Made by a program: the position numbers and the translations under genes | The notes under the pieces: generated by a model | Database searches by the model: none | What the model was told of the DNA's origin: nothing | Seen by the model: the letters and a program-made list of their open reading frames with translations, nothing else | DNA from: Streptomyces sp. NBC_00377 | Lineage (GTDB): Bacteria; Actinomycetota; Actinomycetes; Streptomycetales; Streptomycetaceae | Assembly (NCBI RefSeq): GCF_036075115.1 | Contig: NZ_CP107958.1 | Span: 2,604,001-2,668,000 of the forward strand | Direction of reading: 5' to 3' | Length of the DNA stretch: 64,000 nucleotides | Part shown: positions 43,254 to 51,578 of the stretch, one piece after another | How positions within the stretch are numbered: position 1 is the first letter of the stretch | Layout: the number at the start of each line of letters is the position of its first letter

Positions 43254-43705
43254 GCGGTCCCGGCTCACCTCGGGAGGGGCGCGCCCACCCCTCCACCGGC
43301 GTCGTCACCGTCGCCGACGGAGGGGATGAGGTCGGGCAAGGCAGCGGGGAGGCCAGAAGCGGGTGAGGAGGGTACGCGCGCCCGGCGGGGTCTCCTCGAC
43401 GAAGCCGTCCGGCCGGCTCACGCAGGTGGGAGCTGGTGGATCCGGTGTTCCGGCCGAGCGCGCGGGCAAGAGTCGCCCAGGTGGCCGGGCCGTGCAGGCT
43501 GAGGTGTCCAGCATGCGTGCCGGCGGAGCTGGGCGAGTGCTCTGAGCGCGGCGGGGTCGCCGAGCTCGACGGAGGCCACGGGGGGTGTGTTCCACCTCGG
43601 AGGCTCGTTGACGCCGGGGACAGGCGTACACAGTCGTCTGTGCACCGATGCTTGTGCACGGTGGCGGCCCGGCGGAAAGGGAGCCGAGGCCCCGGGGCCC
43701 TTCGC
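43254..43705. other. Region between cysteine dioxygenase and recX
   Basis: 452 bases without an intact gene. It contains the decayed ArsR-like coding remnant on the minus strand (listed as pseudogene). The rest shows no clear promoter or terminator. Confidence 0.6.
43347..43579 (-). pseudogene. Frameshifted remnant of an ArsR-like winged-helix regulator
   Basis: Conserved ArsR-like blocks appear in order but in different reading frames: VASVELGDPAALRALAQLRR (43579-43520), RMLDTS then LSLHGPATWATLARALG with RNTGSTSSHLREP (to about 43410), and DGFVEETPPGAR (43406-43370). Joined, they read like the helix-turn-helix of regulators of the type ...PAALRALAHPLR..MLDTLSLHGPAT..LARALG.NTG.TSYHLREL..HGFVEET. 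At least three frame changes are needed, so it is broken. It lies on the same strand as recX, downstream of it. Confidence 0.65.
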
Positions 43706-44494
43706 TCAGAACCCCCCGTCCTCCAGGAACTCCGCGTTCTCGCCCTCCTCCTCGAGCGCCTGCCGGACCACCCGCAGGGCCAGGCCCTCGGAATAGCCCT
43801 TGCGCGCCAGCATGCCGGCGAGGCGGCGCAGCCGCTTGTCGCGGTCGAGACCACGGGTCGAGCGCAGCTTGCGGGCGACGAGCTCGCGCGCTGTCTCCTC
43901 CTCCTGCTCGGAGTCGAGCTGGGCGACGGCCTCGCCGATCAGCACCGGGTCGACTCCCTTGGTCCGCAGCTCCTGCGCGAGCGCGCGCCGGGCGAGCCCG
44001 CGGCCGTGGTGGCGGGACTCCACCCAGGCGTCCGCGAAGGCGCTGTCGTTGATCAGCCCGACCTCCTCGAACCGCGAGAGCACCTCCTCGGCCACGTCAT
44101 CCGGGATCTCCCGCTTCCGCAGGGCGTCGGCGAGTTGCTTCCGGGTGCGCGGGGTCCCGGTGAGCAGGCGCAGGCAGATCGCCCGTGCCCGCTCAGCCGG
44201 GTCCCCTGAAGGCTCCCCCCGCTCGGCCCTCGACGAGGAAGAGGTGCCTTCGTCCTCTGCGGACGGTTCTCCGAAGCCGCGCCGACGGCGTCCACGCCCA
44301 CGGGGACCCCCTTCGCCGCCGCGTCGCGCCCGGCCGCCACGGGGCCGGGCGTCGCCGTCCGTCCCGTCACTCCGGTACGAGCCGCTCTCCGCCCGGCCGT
44401 CACCGACCCGGGCGGGACCGCCGTCGGCCCCGCCCCCCTCTTCCCAGGGGGTCCCGGGGTCGACGTACTCGGCCCAGTCCGTTCGTCGCGTCAC
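43706..44494 (-). CDS. recX: Recombination regulatory protein RecX
   Basis: A 262-residue RecX, which modulates RecA filaments. The first 95 residues are a disordered Gly/Arg/Asp/Ser-rich extension; the conserved three-helix repeats follow (AICLRLLTGTPRTRKQLADALRKREIPDDVAEEVLSRFEEVGLINDSAFADAWVESR ... GLARRALAQELRTKGV ... LRRLAGMLARKGYSEGLALRVV). GTG at 44494 begins two bases after the recA stop, so the two are cotranscribed and probably coupled. Confidence 0.94.
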   Translation of the reverse strand: MTRRTDWAEYVDPGTPWEEGGGADGGPARVGDGRAESGSYRSDGTDGDARPRGGRARRGGEGGPRGRGRRRRGFGEPSAEDEGTSSSSRAERGEPSGDPAERARAICLRLLTGTPRTRKQLADALRKREIPDDVAEEVLSRFEEVGLINDSAFADAWVESRHHGRGLARRALAQELRTKGVDPVLIGEAVAQLDSEQEEETARELVARKLRSTRGLDRDKRLRRLAGMLARKGYSEGLALRVVRQALEEEGENAEFLEDGGF

Positions 44495-44496
44495 GG

Positions 44497-45627
44497 TCAG
44501 CTCTTGGCAGCCGTGGCCTTGGTCTTGGCGGTCTTGGCCGCAGGAGCCGCAACCGCCTTGGCGGCGTCGTCCGCGGGCGTGCCCGCGGCCACCGCGGCGA
44601 CCGTGGCGGACTCGGTGGCGGGCTCCTCCGGACGCACGCCGACGCCCAGCTTCTCCTTGATCTTCTTCTCGATCTCGTTGGCGAGGTCGGGGTTGTCCTT
44701 CAGGAAGTTACGGGCGTTCTCCTTGCCCTGTCCCAGCTGGTCGCCCTCGTACGTGTACCAGGCGCCGGCCTTGCGGACGAAGCCGTTCTCCACGCCCATG
44801 TCGATCAGACCGCCCTCGCGGCTGATGCCCTGCCCGTAGAGGATGTCGAACTCGGCCTGCTTGAAGGGCGGCGCGACCTTGTTCTTGACGACCTTGACGC
44901 GGGTGCGGTTGCCGACCGCGTCCGTGCCGTCCTTCAGGGTCTCGATGCGACGGATGTCGAGTCGCACCGAGGCGTAGAACTTCAGCGCCCGGCCACCGGT
45001 CGTGGTCTCCGGAGAGCCGAACATCACGCCGATCTTCTCGCGGAGCTGGTTGATGAAGATCGCGGTGGTCTTGGACTGGTTGAGCGCGCTGGTGATCTTC
45101 CGCAGCGCCTGGCTCATCAGACGGGCCTGGAGTCCGACGTGGCTGTCGCCCATCTCGCCCTCGATCTCCGCGCGCGGGACGAGCGCGGCGACGGAGTCGA
45201 TGACGATGAGGTCGAGGGCTCCGGAGCGGACCAGCATGTCCACGATCTCGAGGGCCTGCTCGCCGTTGTCCGGCTGCGAGAGGATCAGGTTGTCGATGTC
45301 GACGCCGAGCTTCTTCGCGTACTCGGGGTCGAGGGCGTGCTCCGCGTCCACGAAGGCGACCTGGCCGCCGGCCTTCTGCGCGTTCGCCACGGCGTGCAGC
45401 GTCAGCGTCGTCTTGCCGGAGGACTCCGGGCCGTACACCTCCACCACGCGGCCACGCGGCAGACCGCCGACACCGAGGGCGACGTCCAGTGCGGTCGACC
45501 CGGTGGGGATGACCTCGATGGGCTCGTTCGGCCGCTCGCCGAGGCGCATCACTGCGCCCTTGCCGAACTGCCGTTCAATCTGTGCGAGTGCGGCATCCAA
45601 TGCCTTCTCGCGGTCGGTTCCTGCCAT
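44497..45627 (-). CDS. recA: Recombinase RecA
   Basis: A 376-residue RecA, the strand-exchange ATPase and LexA coprotease. Walker [10 protein letters not shown], Walker B region [14 protein letters not shown], loop L1/L2 regions ([55 protein letters not shown]) are intact. The C-terminal about 45 residues form a Lys/Ala-rich tail typical of Streptomyces. ATG at 45627 is preceded by GGGTGGA. Two regulatory elements lie upstream: an SOS-type box and a RecA-NDp promoter. Confidence 0.98.
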   Translation of the reverse strand: MAGTDREKALDAALAQIERQFGKGAVMRLGERPNEPIEVIPTGSTALDVALGVGGLPRGRVVEVYGPESSGKTTLTLHAVANAQKAGGQVAFVDAEHALDPEYAKKLGVDIDNLILSQPDNGEQALEIVDMLVRSGALDLIVIDSVAALVPRAEIEGEMGDSHVGLQARLMSQALRKITSALNQSKTTAIFINQLREKIGVMFGSPETTTGGRALKFYASVRLDIRRIETLKDGTDAVGNRTRVKVVKNKVAPPFKQAEFDILYGQGISREGGLIDMGVENGFVRKAGAWYTYEGDQLGQGKENARNFLKDNPDLANEIEKKIKEKLGVGVRPEEPATESATVAAVAAGTPADDAAKAVAAPAAKTAKTKATAAKS

Positions 45628-45670
45628 GGGTTCCACCCGGTTTGCTTGAGTCGATCGCTTCACGTCAAAG

Positions 45671-45693
45671 ACGCTAACGCCTGCCACTGACAA
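45671..45693 (-). promoter_or_regulatory. RecA-NDp/PafBC-type promoter of recA
   Basis: On the minus strand TTGTCAGTG (45685-45693), 8 bases, TAGCGT (45671-45676): a full match to TTGTCRGTG-N8-TAnnnT, the LexA-independent damage promoter known for recA of mycobacteria and Streptomyces. Confidence 0.85.
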
Positions 45694-45791
45694 TGCGCCC
45701 CGACGCCGGTCCCGCCTGTGGATAACTCGGGGACTTGTCCGTCCGAACCAGGACGGAACACCCGACCAAGGTCTTACCGGAGCCTCCATGA

Positions 45792-45803
45792 GAATGGATG
45801 TTC
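45792..45803 (-). promoter_or_regulatory. SOS-like LexA box of recA
   Basis: GAACATCCATTC on the minus strand, the sequence I recall as the SOS-like box of Streptomyces recA promoters. It lies about 100 bases upstream of the RecA-NDp element, so it would serve a separate upstream promoter. Confidence 0.7.
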
Positions 45804-45983
45804 GATTTTCGTGTCAAGCGCACCACGCGGCACTTCCGAGGCTGCGTTCGCGGGCCGCCGACACCGCGGACCGGGCCCTCGCGTGGCCCCTTCCCGCCAG
45901 GCTCCCGGCTACTCCCCCGGGTGTACGGCCGGTGCCTTCGACCGGACGACGACGGCGTACGACGCAGCCGGGACGCTCGGTGC

Positions 45984-46859
45984 ATGGACGAGCACAAGAC
46001 CGGCCGGGCGGCAGCACGCGGCAGGGCGGCGACACGGCATCCGGCCCCGCTCCGGGGCTCCTGGCGACCCCGGCGACTCCCGCACCCCGGGGACAGCGGG
46101 TACCACCTGTCCCGTGCGCCCCGTCCGTACCGTCCGTACCGCCTCTACGAGGCGACGGCGCTCCTGCTGATCCTCTCCGGTCTCGTCCACCTCGCGGTGT
46201 TCGCCGTCGACGGCGGCCCCTGGAACGGGCCCGTCTCCTGGCGCAAGCCGGTGACCTTCGGACTCTCCTTCGGGGTGACGCTCCTCGCGGTCGTCCGGGT
46301 CACCTCGTACGTGCGGGTCGGAGCAAGGCTGCGCACGGCACTGCTCGGGGTGTTCGCCGTCGACTGCGTCGTGGAGGTCGGCGGCATCACCCTCCAGGCG
46401 TGGCGGGGAGTTCCCTCGCACCTGGACATGGAGACGTCCTTCGACACAGCGGTGTCCATGACGCTCGCGGCCGGCGGCGGGGTGCTCGTGGTGCTGCTCA
46501 CCGTGTTCGCCGTGGCATCCTTCCGGCGCCCGCCGACGGGCCCGGCGGGAATGGCCCTCGCGGTGCGCTCCGGTTTCGCGATGCTGCTCGTGGCGCTCGC
46601 CTCGGGCGCGGTGATGATCGCGCGCGGGGTCGTGCTCACCCGCGCCGGACACCAGGAGGCGGCCTACCGTTCCACGGCCTCGCTCAAGCCGCTGCACGGG
46701 GTGAGCCTGCATGCCGTCCTGGTGCTGCCCGCCCTGGCATGGCTGCTGTCCCGGACGCCCTGGAGCGCGACCGTGCGGCGGCGGATCGTGGTCGCGGCGG
46801 TGTCCTGTTACGCGGCCGCGGCCGCCACGGCCGGAGTGTGGGCGGTCCTCAGCTACTGA
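45984..46859 (+). CDS. Multi-pass membrane protein of unknown function
   Basis: About 291 residues. An Arg/Pro-rich start of some 55 residues leads into seven hydrophobic segments (YEATALLLILSGLVHLAVFAV; VTFGLSFGVTLLAVVRV; ALLGVFAVDCVVEVGGITL; MTLAAGGGVLVVLLTVFAV; GFAMLLVALASGAVMIARGVV; LHAVLVLPALAWLLS; IVVAAVSCYAAAAATAGVWAVL). The conserved GPWNGPVSWRKPVTFG and TRAGHQEAAYRSTASLKPLHGVSLHA loops resemble a family annotated only as hypothetical membrane protein. ATG at 45984 is my best start; the ribosome site is weak. Divergent from recA. Confidence 0.7.
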   Translation: MDEHKTGRAAARGRAATRHPAPLRGSWRPRRLPHPGDSGYHLSRAPRPYRPYRLYEATALLLILSGLVHLAVFAVDGGPWNGPVSWRKPVTFGLSFGVTLLAVVRVTSYVRVGARLRTALLGVFAVDCVVEVGGITLQAWRGVPSHLDMETSFDTAVSMTLAAGGGVLVVLLTVFAVASFRRPPTGPAGMALAVRSGFAMLLVALASGAVMIARGVVLTRAGHQEAAYRSTASLKPLHGVSLHAVLVLPALAWLLSRTPWSATVRRRIVVAAVSCYAAAAATAGVWAVLSY

Positions 46860-46883
46860 CCGGGTACCGGCTCCCGCTCCCCC

Positions 46884-48143
46884 TCAGTCGGCCCCCTCCC
46901 CCGACCCGCCCCGCCGGTCCCGCGCCCGCTCCCACAGACGCCCCACGCGCGCGAGCGGCCCCGGCCCCTCCCCGCGACCCCGGTGTCCGTGGACCCGGGG
47001 ATCGTCCGTGACGTCGTAACGCTTCACGTAGGCACCCAGGAACGCCTGCAACGTCGCAACGGCAGGGATGGAGATCAGCGCACCGACGGCGCCCAGGAGG
47101 GCGGTGCCCGCGATGACGGAGCCGAAGGCGACGGCGGGATGGATGTCCACGGTCTTCGAGGTCAGTTTGGGCTGAAGCATGTAGTTCTCGAACTGCTGGT
47201 AGACCACGACGAAGATGAGCACCCACAGCGCGTACAGGGGCGAGACCGTGAAAGCGATCAGCATGGGCAGCGCGCCCGCGAGATAGGTGCCGATGGTGGG
47301 GATGAACTGCGAGACCACGCCCACCCAGACCGCGAGCACGGGCGCGTACGGGATGCCCAGGGCCTCGAGCAGCACGTAGTGCGCGACGCCGGAGATCAAC
47401 GCCATCAGTCCGCGCGAGTACAGATAGCCGCCGGTCTTGTCGACGGCGATCTCCCACGCCCGCAGCACCTCGGCCTGCCTGGCGGGCGGCAGGACGGAAC
47501 ACAGTGCCCGGCGCAGACGCGGCCCGTCGGCGGCGAAGTAGAACGAGAACAGGCCGATGGTCAGCAGCTGGAAGAGACCGCCGAGGACCTGCGTGGAGAC
47601 GTCCAGGACGCCGGCGGCACTGTTCTGGGCGTACTTCCTCAGCCAGTCGGAGTGCAGCAGCCCCTCCTGGATGTCCACCCGCCGCAGTTCGGTGTGGAAC
47701 GTCGTGTTGACCCAGTTGATCACGGAGTCGAGGTAGTCGGGGAAGCCCTCGATCATCTTGATGATCTGACCCGCGAGCATCGAGCCGAGCAGCGTGAAGA
47801 AGCCGGCGAGCACGATCAGCAGACCGAAGAAGACCAGAAAGGTGGCGAGTCCACGGCGCATCCCGCGGGAGGACAACCGGCTGACCGCCGGCTCCACGGC
47901 GAGCGCCAGGAAGAACGCGATCAGGATGTTGAGCAGCAGGCCGATGAGCTGGTGGAAGGCCCAGGTGCCCAGCTGGAACACGGCGATGAGAGCCAGCGCG
48001 AGCACCATGGCGCGCGGGAGCCACCGCGGCATGCGTGCGCCCTGCTCGGCGCCCTCACCGGCCGGGGGCGGCCCGGTGGGCGGCGTCACGCCGCGCGGGG
48101 ATGCGTGCCCGGCGGCCTGCTCGGTCTCGTCAGTGGGTGCCAC
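46884..48143 (-). CDS. AI-2E (UPF0118/PerM) family transporter
   Basis: A 419-residue membrane protein of the AI-2E transporter family. Eight or so helices are arranged as usual: two helices at about residues 45-90 (VLALALIAVFQLGTWAFHQLIGLLLNILIAFFLALAVEPAV), a long soluble middle, and the C-terminal block with WVGVVSQFIPTIGTYLAGALPMLIAF and FENYMLQPKLTSKTVDIHPAVAFGSVIAGTALLGAVGALISIPAVATLQA. Exports unknown solutes; not proof of AI-2 signalling. Charged tails at both ends. GTG start at 48143. Confidence 0.9.
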   Translation of the reverse strand: MAPTDETEQAAGHASPRGVTPPTGPPPAGEGAEQGARMPRWLPRAMVLALALIAVFQLGTWAFHQLIGLLLNILIAFFLALAVEPAVSRLSSRGMRRGLATFLVFFGLLIVLAGFFTLLGSMLAGQIIKMIEGFPDYLDSVINWVNTTFHTELRRVDIQEGLLHSDWLRKYAQNSAAGVLDVSTQVLGGLFQLLTIGLFSFYFAADGPRLRRALCSVLPPARQAEVLRAWEIAVDKTGGYLYSRGLMALISGVAHYVLLEALGIPYAPVLAVWVGVVSQFIPTIGTYLAGALPMLIAFTVSPLYALWVLIFVVVYQQFENYMLQPKLTSKTVDIHPAVAFGSVIAGTALLGAVGALISIPAVATLQAFLGAYVKRYDVTDDPRVHGHRGRGEGPGPLARVGRLWERARDRRGGSGEGAD

Positions 48144-48203
48144 GGACCAAGTCTCGCCTACGGCGCCGACAATCCGACAGCCGCCTGCGATCTTCGCGAC
48201 GGA

Positions 48204-48398
48204 TCAGCGCATCTCCTGTGGAACGTTCATCACCGTGCACACCACGCGCCACACGTCCTTGGCCTCCCAGCCGTCCGCCAGCGCATCGCGCACCGTACGC
48301 CCGCCGAGTTCCGCCATCACGTGATCGCGCGCGAAGGTCTCGGCGTACCCCGTACCGAAGTGCTCGTCCATCCGCTGCCAGAAGACCGTCAACCGCAT
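48204..48398 (-). CDS. DUF3046 small protein
   Basis: A 64-residue protein matching DUF3046: MRLTVFWQRMDEHFGTGYAETFARDHVMAELGGRTVRDALADGWEAKDVWRVVCTVMNVP. This tiny family is conserved next to recA/recX in many actinobacteria and has no known function. ATG at 48398. Confidence 0.88.
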   Translation of the reverse strand: MRLTVFWQRMDEHFGTGYAETFARDHVMAELGGRTVRDALADGWEAKDVWRVVCTVMNVPQEMR

Positions 48399-48477
48399 GA
48401 CACCAGTATCCCGCGCGCGGGGGTGCTGCTCGCCGGGACCGCCTGCCGAGACCGCTTTCCGCCCTACGGTCTGACGC

Positions 48478-49422
48478 ATGGCCGAAACCGGAGCATCCCC
48501 ACTCCCCCCGACGCCCCCGGCGCACTCCCCGATCTTCCGCGCCGAGCACTTCGTCTGGCTCACCGCGCGCGTGCTGGAGCAGCGCGTCTTCGCGCACGAC
48601 TTCCTGCACGGCGCCGCCGACCCCGTCGAGACCGCCCTCGACGCCTACCGCAACGAAGACGGCGGATACGGCCACGCCCTGGAACCCGATCTGCGGGGCC
48701 CGGTGAGCCAGCCCCTGCACACCGCGCGCGCACTGCGCGTCCTGGACTCCATCGGGCGTCTCGGCGGGCGGCGCGTGGAGCGGGTGTGCCGCTATCTGAC
48801 CTCGGTCTCCACGGGGGACGGCGCACTGCCGGCGATCCATCCCAGCCAGCGCGGGTACCCGGCGGCCCCCTTCATCCCGATCGTGGACGATCCGCCCAGC
48901 GAACTCCTGGCGACCGGGCCGGTGGTGGGCCTGCTGCACCGCAACGACGTGTGGCACGCCTGGCTGTTCAGGGCCACGGACTTCTGCTGGCAGGCGGTGG
49001 ACTCCCTGGAGCGTTCCCATCCGTACGAGATCGAGGCCGCCGTGGCCTTCCTGGACTCCGCCGTCGACCGCCCGCGCGCGGAGGCGGCCGCCGACCGGCT
49101 GGGCCGCCTGGTGCGCGCGCAGCGGCTCGCCGTGCTGGATCCCGGCGACCTCGACGCGTATCCCGTCGCGCCCGGCTACGCCCCCGGCGAGCACCACTTC
49201 CCGTACGACTTCGCGCGGACCCCGCATTCCCTCGCGCGGGCGTGGTTCACCGACGACGAGATGGCACGCGCCCTGGACCATCTCGCAGACGATCAGCAGA
49301 AGGACGGCGGCTGGCCCGTCCGGTGGCGCCGCTGGGCGCCCGGCACCGCGCTGGAAGCACGGCCCATGGTGACGATCGAGGCCCTGCGCACCCTCAGGGC
49401 CTACGGTCGCGCCATCGGCTGA
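48478..49422 (+). CDS. Prenyltransferase/squalene-oxidase-repeat-like protein
   Basis: A 314-residue soluble protein with alpha/alpha-toroid style repeats: ALDAYRNEDGGYGHALEPDLRGPVSQPLHTARALRVLD in the first third and LDHLADDQQKDGGWPVRWRRW near the end, the DGG-W/Y pattern of prenyltransferase and cyclase repeats. Catalytic residues of terpene cyclases (DxDD) are absent, so this is likely not a cyclase. ATG at 48478, divergent from DUF3046 with 79 bases between. Function unknown. Confidence 0.75.
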   Translation: MAETGASPLPPTPPAHSPIFRAEHFVWLTARVLEQRVFAHDFLHGAADPVETALDAYRNEDGGYGHALEPDLRGPVSQPLHTARALRVLDSIGRLGGRRVERVCRYLTSVSTGDGALPAIHPSQRGYPAAPFIPIVDDPPSELLATGPVVGLLHRNDVWHAWLFRATDFCWQAVDSLERSHPYEIEAAVAFLDSAVDRPRAEAAADRLGRLVRAQRLAVLDPGDLDAYPVAPGYAPGEHHFPYDFARTPHSLARAWFTDDEMARALDHLADDQQKDGGWPVRWRRWAPGTALEARPMVTIEALRTLRAYGRAIG

Positions 49423-49496
49423 TACCGCAGGTCTTCACGCCGGACCGGTGCCGGCACCCGGCGTCGCCGAAAGACCGCGTCCGCCCTGCCTCACCG

Positions 49497-49805
49497 TCAC
49501 CCGCCCATGGCCCGCACCCCTGCCGTCACCACCACGGCGGCCGCGACGACCAGCAGGAAGGGGGCCCGCAGCATCAGGGCCACGAGGGCCGCGGCCAGCC
49601 CCGCGGCCCTGGCGTCCAGCACGAGCGCGTGGCCGTCCGCGAAGGTCTGCTGGGCGGTGAGGGCGGCGAGCAGGGCGACGGGGAGCAGGGCCGCGAACCG
49701 TCTGACGCGGGGACGCTCGAGAAGACCGGCGGGCACGAGCAGTCCGGCGAGCTTGACCAGATAGCAGCCGACCGCGGTCGCCCCGATCGCGATCCAGGTG
49801 TTCAA
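49497..49805 (-). CDS. azlD: AzlD-domain branched-chain amino acid export subunit
   Basis: A 102-residue membrane protein with four hydrophobic segments (TWIAIGATAVGCYLVKLAGLLVP; FAALLPVALLAALTAQQTF; AGLAAALVALMLRAPFLLVVAAAVVVTAGVRAM). It pairs with AzlC to export branched-chain amino acids or analogues. Start is a TTG overlapping the azlC stop (TTGA), so translation is coupled. Confidence 0.88.
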   Translation of the reverse strand: MNTWIAIGATAVGCYLVKLAGLLVPAGLLERPRVRRFAALLPVALLAALTAQQTFADGHALVLDARAAGLAAALVALMLRAPFLLVVAAAVVVTAGVRAMGG

Positions 49806-50548
49806 CGCTTCGCCTCCCCTTCGACGTCGGCCTGTCCGGCCCGGCGCCGGCCCTCGAGGCAGAGGACGACCGGCGCGGCGAGCGCGGCCGCCAGCACGGG
49901 CACTCCGGCGGGCAGCACCGGCAGCAGGCCGAGCCCCAGGAGCACCGCGAGGCCGGCGACGGCCCGCTCGGCGGTGGTCTTCACCATGGGCGCGAGCAGC
50001 GCCAGGAAGACGGCCGGCCCGGCCGCGTCCAGCCCCCACGCGTCCGTGTCCCCGATGGCCTCGGCGCCCAGGGCGCCCAGCAGTGTGGTGAGGTTCCACA
50101 GCACGTACAGGGTCAGCCCGGTGACGGCGAAGCCGAGGCGCGAGGCGCGCCGCCCGGTCTGGGCGAGCGAGACCGCCGCCGTCTCGTCGATCACCCACTG
50201 GGCGGCGAAGGGGCGGACCGCGCGCGGGAGGGCCAGCGACTGCGACAGACGCAGCCCGTAGAAGGCGTTGCGCACACCCAGGAAGAAGGCTCCCGCGGCC
50301 GCCGTCAAGGGATTGCCGCCTGCCGCCAGCGCTCCGACGAGCGCGAACTGGGACGCGCCCGTGAACACGAGGAGACTGAGCGCGCAGGTCTGCCACACCG
50401 ACAGTCCGCTGCCCGCCGAGGTCACCCCGAAGGCGAACCCGGAGAGGCCTACGGCGATCCCGACGCCGAGGGCGTCCCGTACGACGGCGGCGTCGGGCCG
50501 TCCTCCGCCGTCGGGTCGTATGTCTGTGAAAGCTGTCTGTTCTGCCAC
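49802..50548 (-). CDS. azlC: AzlC-family branched-chain amino acid permease
   Basis: A 248-residue membrane protein. The AzlC landmarks ALGVGIAVGLSGFAFGVTSAGSGLSVWQTCALSLLVFTGASQFALVG, FFLGVRNAFYGLRLS and WVIDETAAVSLAQ are clear. With AzlD it exports branched-chain amino acids. GTG at 50548 is the likely start and lies inside the 3' end of the preceding AraC-type gene, an overlap of about 100 bases in another frame. Confidence 0.9.
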   Translation of the reverse strand: MAEQTAFTDIRPDGGGRPDAAVVRDALGVGIAVGLSGFAFGVTSAGSGLSVWQTCALSLLVFTGASQFALVGALAAGGNPLTAAAGAFFLGVRNAFYGLRLSQSLALPRAVRPFAAQWVIDETAAVSLAQTGRRASRLGFAVTGLTLYVLWNLTTLLGALGAEAIGDTDAWGLDAAGPAVFLALLAPMVKTTAERAVAGLAVLLGLGLLPVLPAGVPVLAAALAAPVVLCLEGRRRAGQADVEGEAKR

Positions 50549-51414
50549 ACCGACAACGGTAGGAGGAGCCCCTCGCGCGAGTCTTGTACGTTCTTGCGCT
50601 CCCGCTGGTAGGCCCCAGGGGGGACTCCGACGATCCGGGCGAAGTGGCGGTTGAGGTGCGGCTGGTCGGTGAACCCCACCGCGACGGCGGCCTCCGCGGG
50701 TGCGGTCCCCGCGTCCAGCAGCCGCCGCGCCCGCCGCACGCGCGCGTCGGTCAGCCAGGCATGGGGCGGCAGCCCGTACACGTCCCGGAAGGCCCGCAGC
50801 AGCGCGAACGAACTCGTCCCCAGATCCCCGGCCAGCTGCTCCAGCGTCGGCGGATCGGCCAACCGCTCCTCCAGCACGGCACGCGCGCGTGCGGCGACCC
50901 GCTCCCCTGCCGACCGCACCTCCCGCTGCGGAAGCGGTCCGCCGTTGAGCCGCAGCAGTCGCGTCACGGCCACCCGCAGCAGCGTGTCGGCGGCCAGCGC
51001 ATTGCCCTCCTCGGCCGCCCGGAGCACCTGATGGACCAGTCCGACGGCGTACGGATCGTCCAGTACCGGGCTGGTGAACCCCACAGTGCCGCGAAGGGTC
51101 GTCGTCTCGGCCGCGATCCCGGCCACCACGTCGGGCGACGGATACACCGCCCCGTACCGCCACCCCTCCGGGACCCCGGCCCGCCCGGTGTGCGGGGTGT
51201 CCGGATTGACCAGGGCGAGCGTCCCCGCTCCCGCGTACCGGTCTGCGCCCCGGTGGTGGAAGACCTCCACGCCCTCGGCGATGGCGGCGATCACGAAGTG
51301 CTCGTGCGTGTGCCGTACGAAGGTCTTGCGGACGTACCGGGCTCGCAGCAGATCGACGCCGGGCAGCTCGGCATACTGCCAGTGCCGCGCCCGCTCACCC
51401 GACCCCGAATTCAC
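50449..51414 (-). CDS. AraC-family transcriptional regulator
   Basis: About 321 residues: an N-terminal cupin-type sensing domain (FVRHTHEHFVIAAIAEGVEVFHHRGADRYAGAGTLALVNPDTPHTG) and a C-terminal pair of HTH motifs (LEQLAGDLGTSSFALLRAFRDVYGLPPHAWLTDARVRRARRLL and AEAAVAVGFTDQPHLNRHFARIVGVPPGAYQRER). It precedes azlCD on the same strand and probably controls that exporter. Start uncertain: GTG at 51414 near GGGGAGG is used; the frame is open to 51534. Confidence 0.87.
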   Translation of the reverse strand: MNSGSGERARHWQYAELPGVDLLRARYVRKTFVRHTHEHFVIAAIAEGVEVFHHRGADRYAGAGTLALVNPDTPHTGRAGVPEGWRYGAVYPSPDVVAGIAAETTTLRGTVGFTSPVLDDPYAVGLVHQVLRAAEEGNALAADTLLRVAVTRLLRLNGGPLPQREVRSAGERVAARARAVLEERLADPPTLEQLAGDLGTSSFALLRAFRDVYGLPPHAWLTDARVRRARRLLDAGTAPAEAAVAVGFTDQPHLNRHFARIVGVPPGAYQRERKNVQDSREGLLLPLSVWQNRQLSQTYDPTAEDGPTPPSYGTPSASGSP

Positions 51415-51549
51415 CACCTCCCCATTCTCCGTGACGCGCCGCCGCCCCTCCGGTTCCCGCCCCCCTCTTCCCGCCCGGCCCGCCCCTGCCACTCGGCGGA
51501 CGCCGGCCGCGCGGGCTGGACGACGCCACATCACCGCAGGTCAGAGCGT

Positions 51550-51572
51550 TTGTCAGTGGCCGGGTGCAGGAT
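51550..51572 (+). promoter_or_regulatory. RecA-NDp/PafBC-type promoter of lhr, leaderless
   Basis: TTGTCAGTG (51550-51558), 8 bases, CAGGAT (51567-51572). The upstream element is a perfect match and the -10 differs from TAnnnT in one key base. The lhr ATG at 51579 starts 6 bases after the -10, so the mRNA should be leaderless. Mycobacterial lhr is known to be damage-induced independently of RecA. Confidence 0.72.
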
Positions 51573-51578
51573 GGACGC

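Noticed and set aside
46983..50261. A 1092-codon plus-strand open frame across the AI-2E transporter, DUF3046 and AzlD region
   Set aside because: It runs through opposite-strand genes and out of frame through the 48478-49422 gene; low-complexity Arg/Gly/Asp shadow.
50548..50556. TTGTCGGTG on the minus strand at the azlC start, resembling the RecA-NDp upstream element
   Set aside because: The hexamer 8 bases downstream is CAGACA rather than TAnnnT, and the site lies inside the AraC-type coding region.
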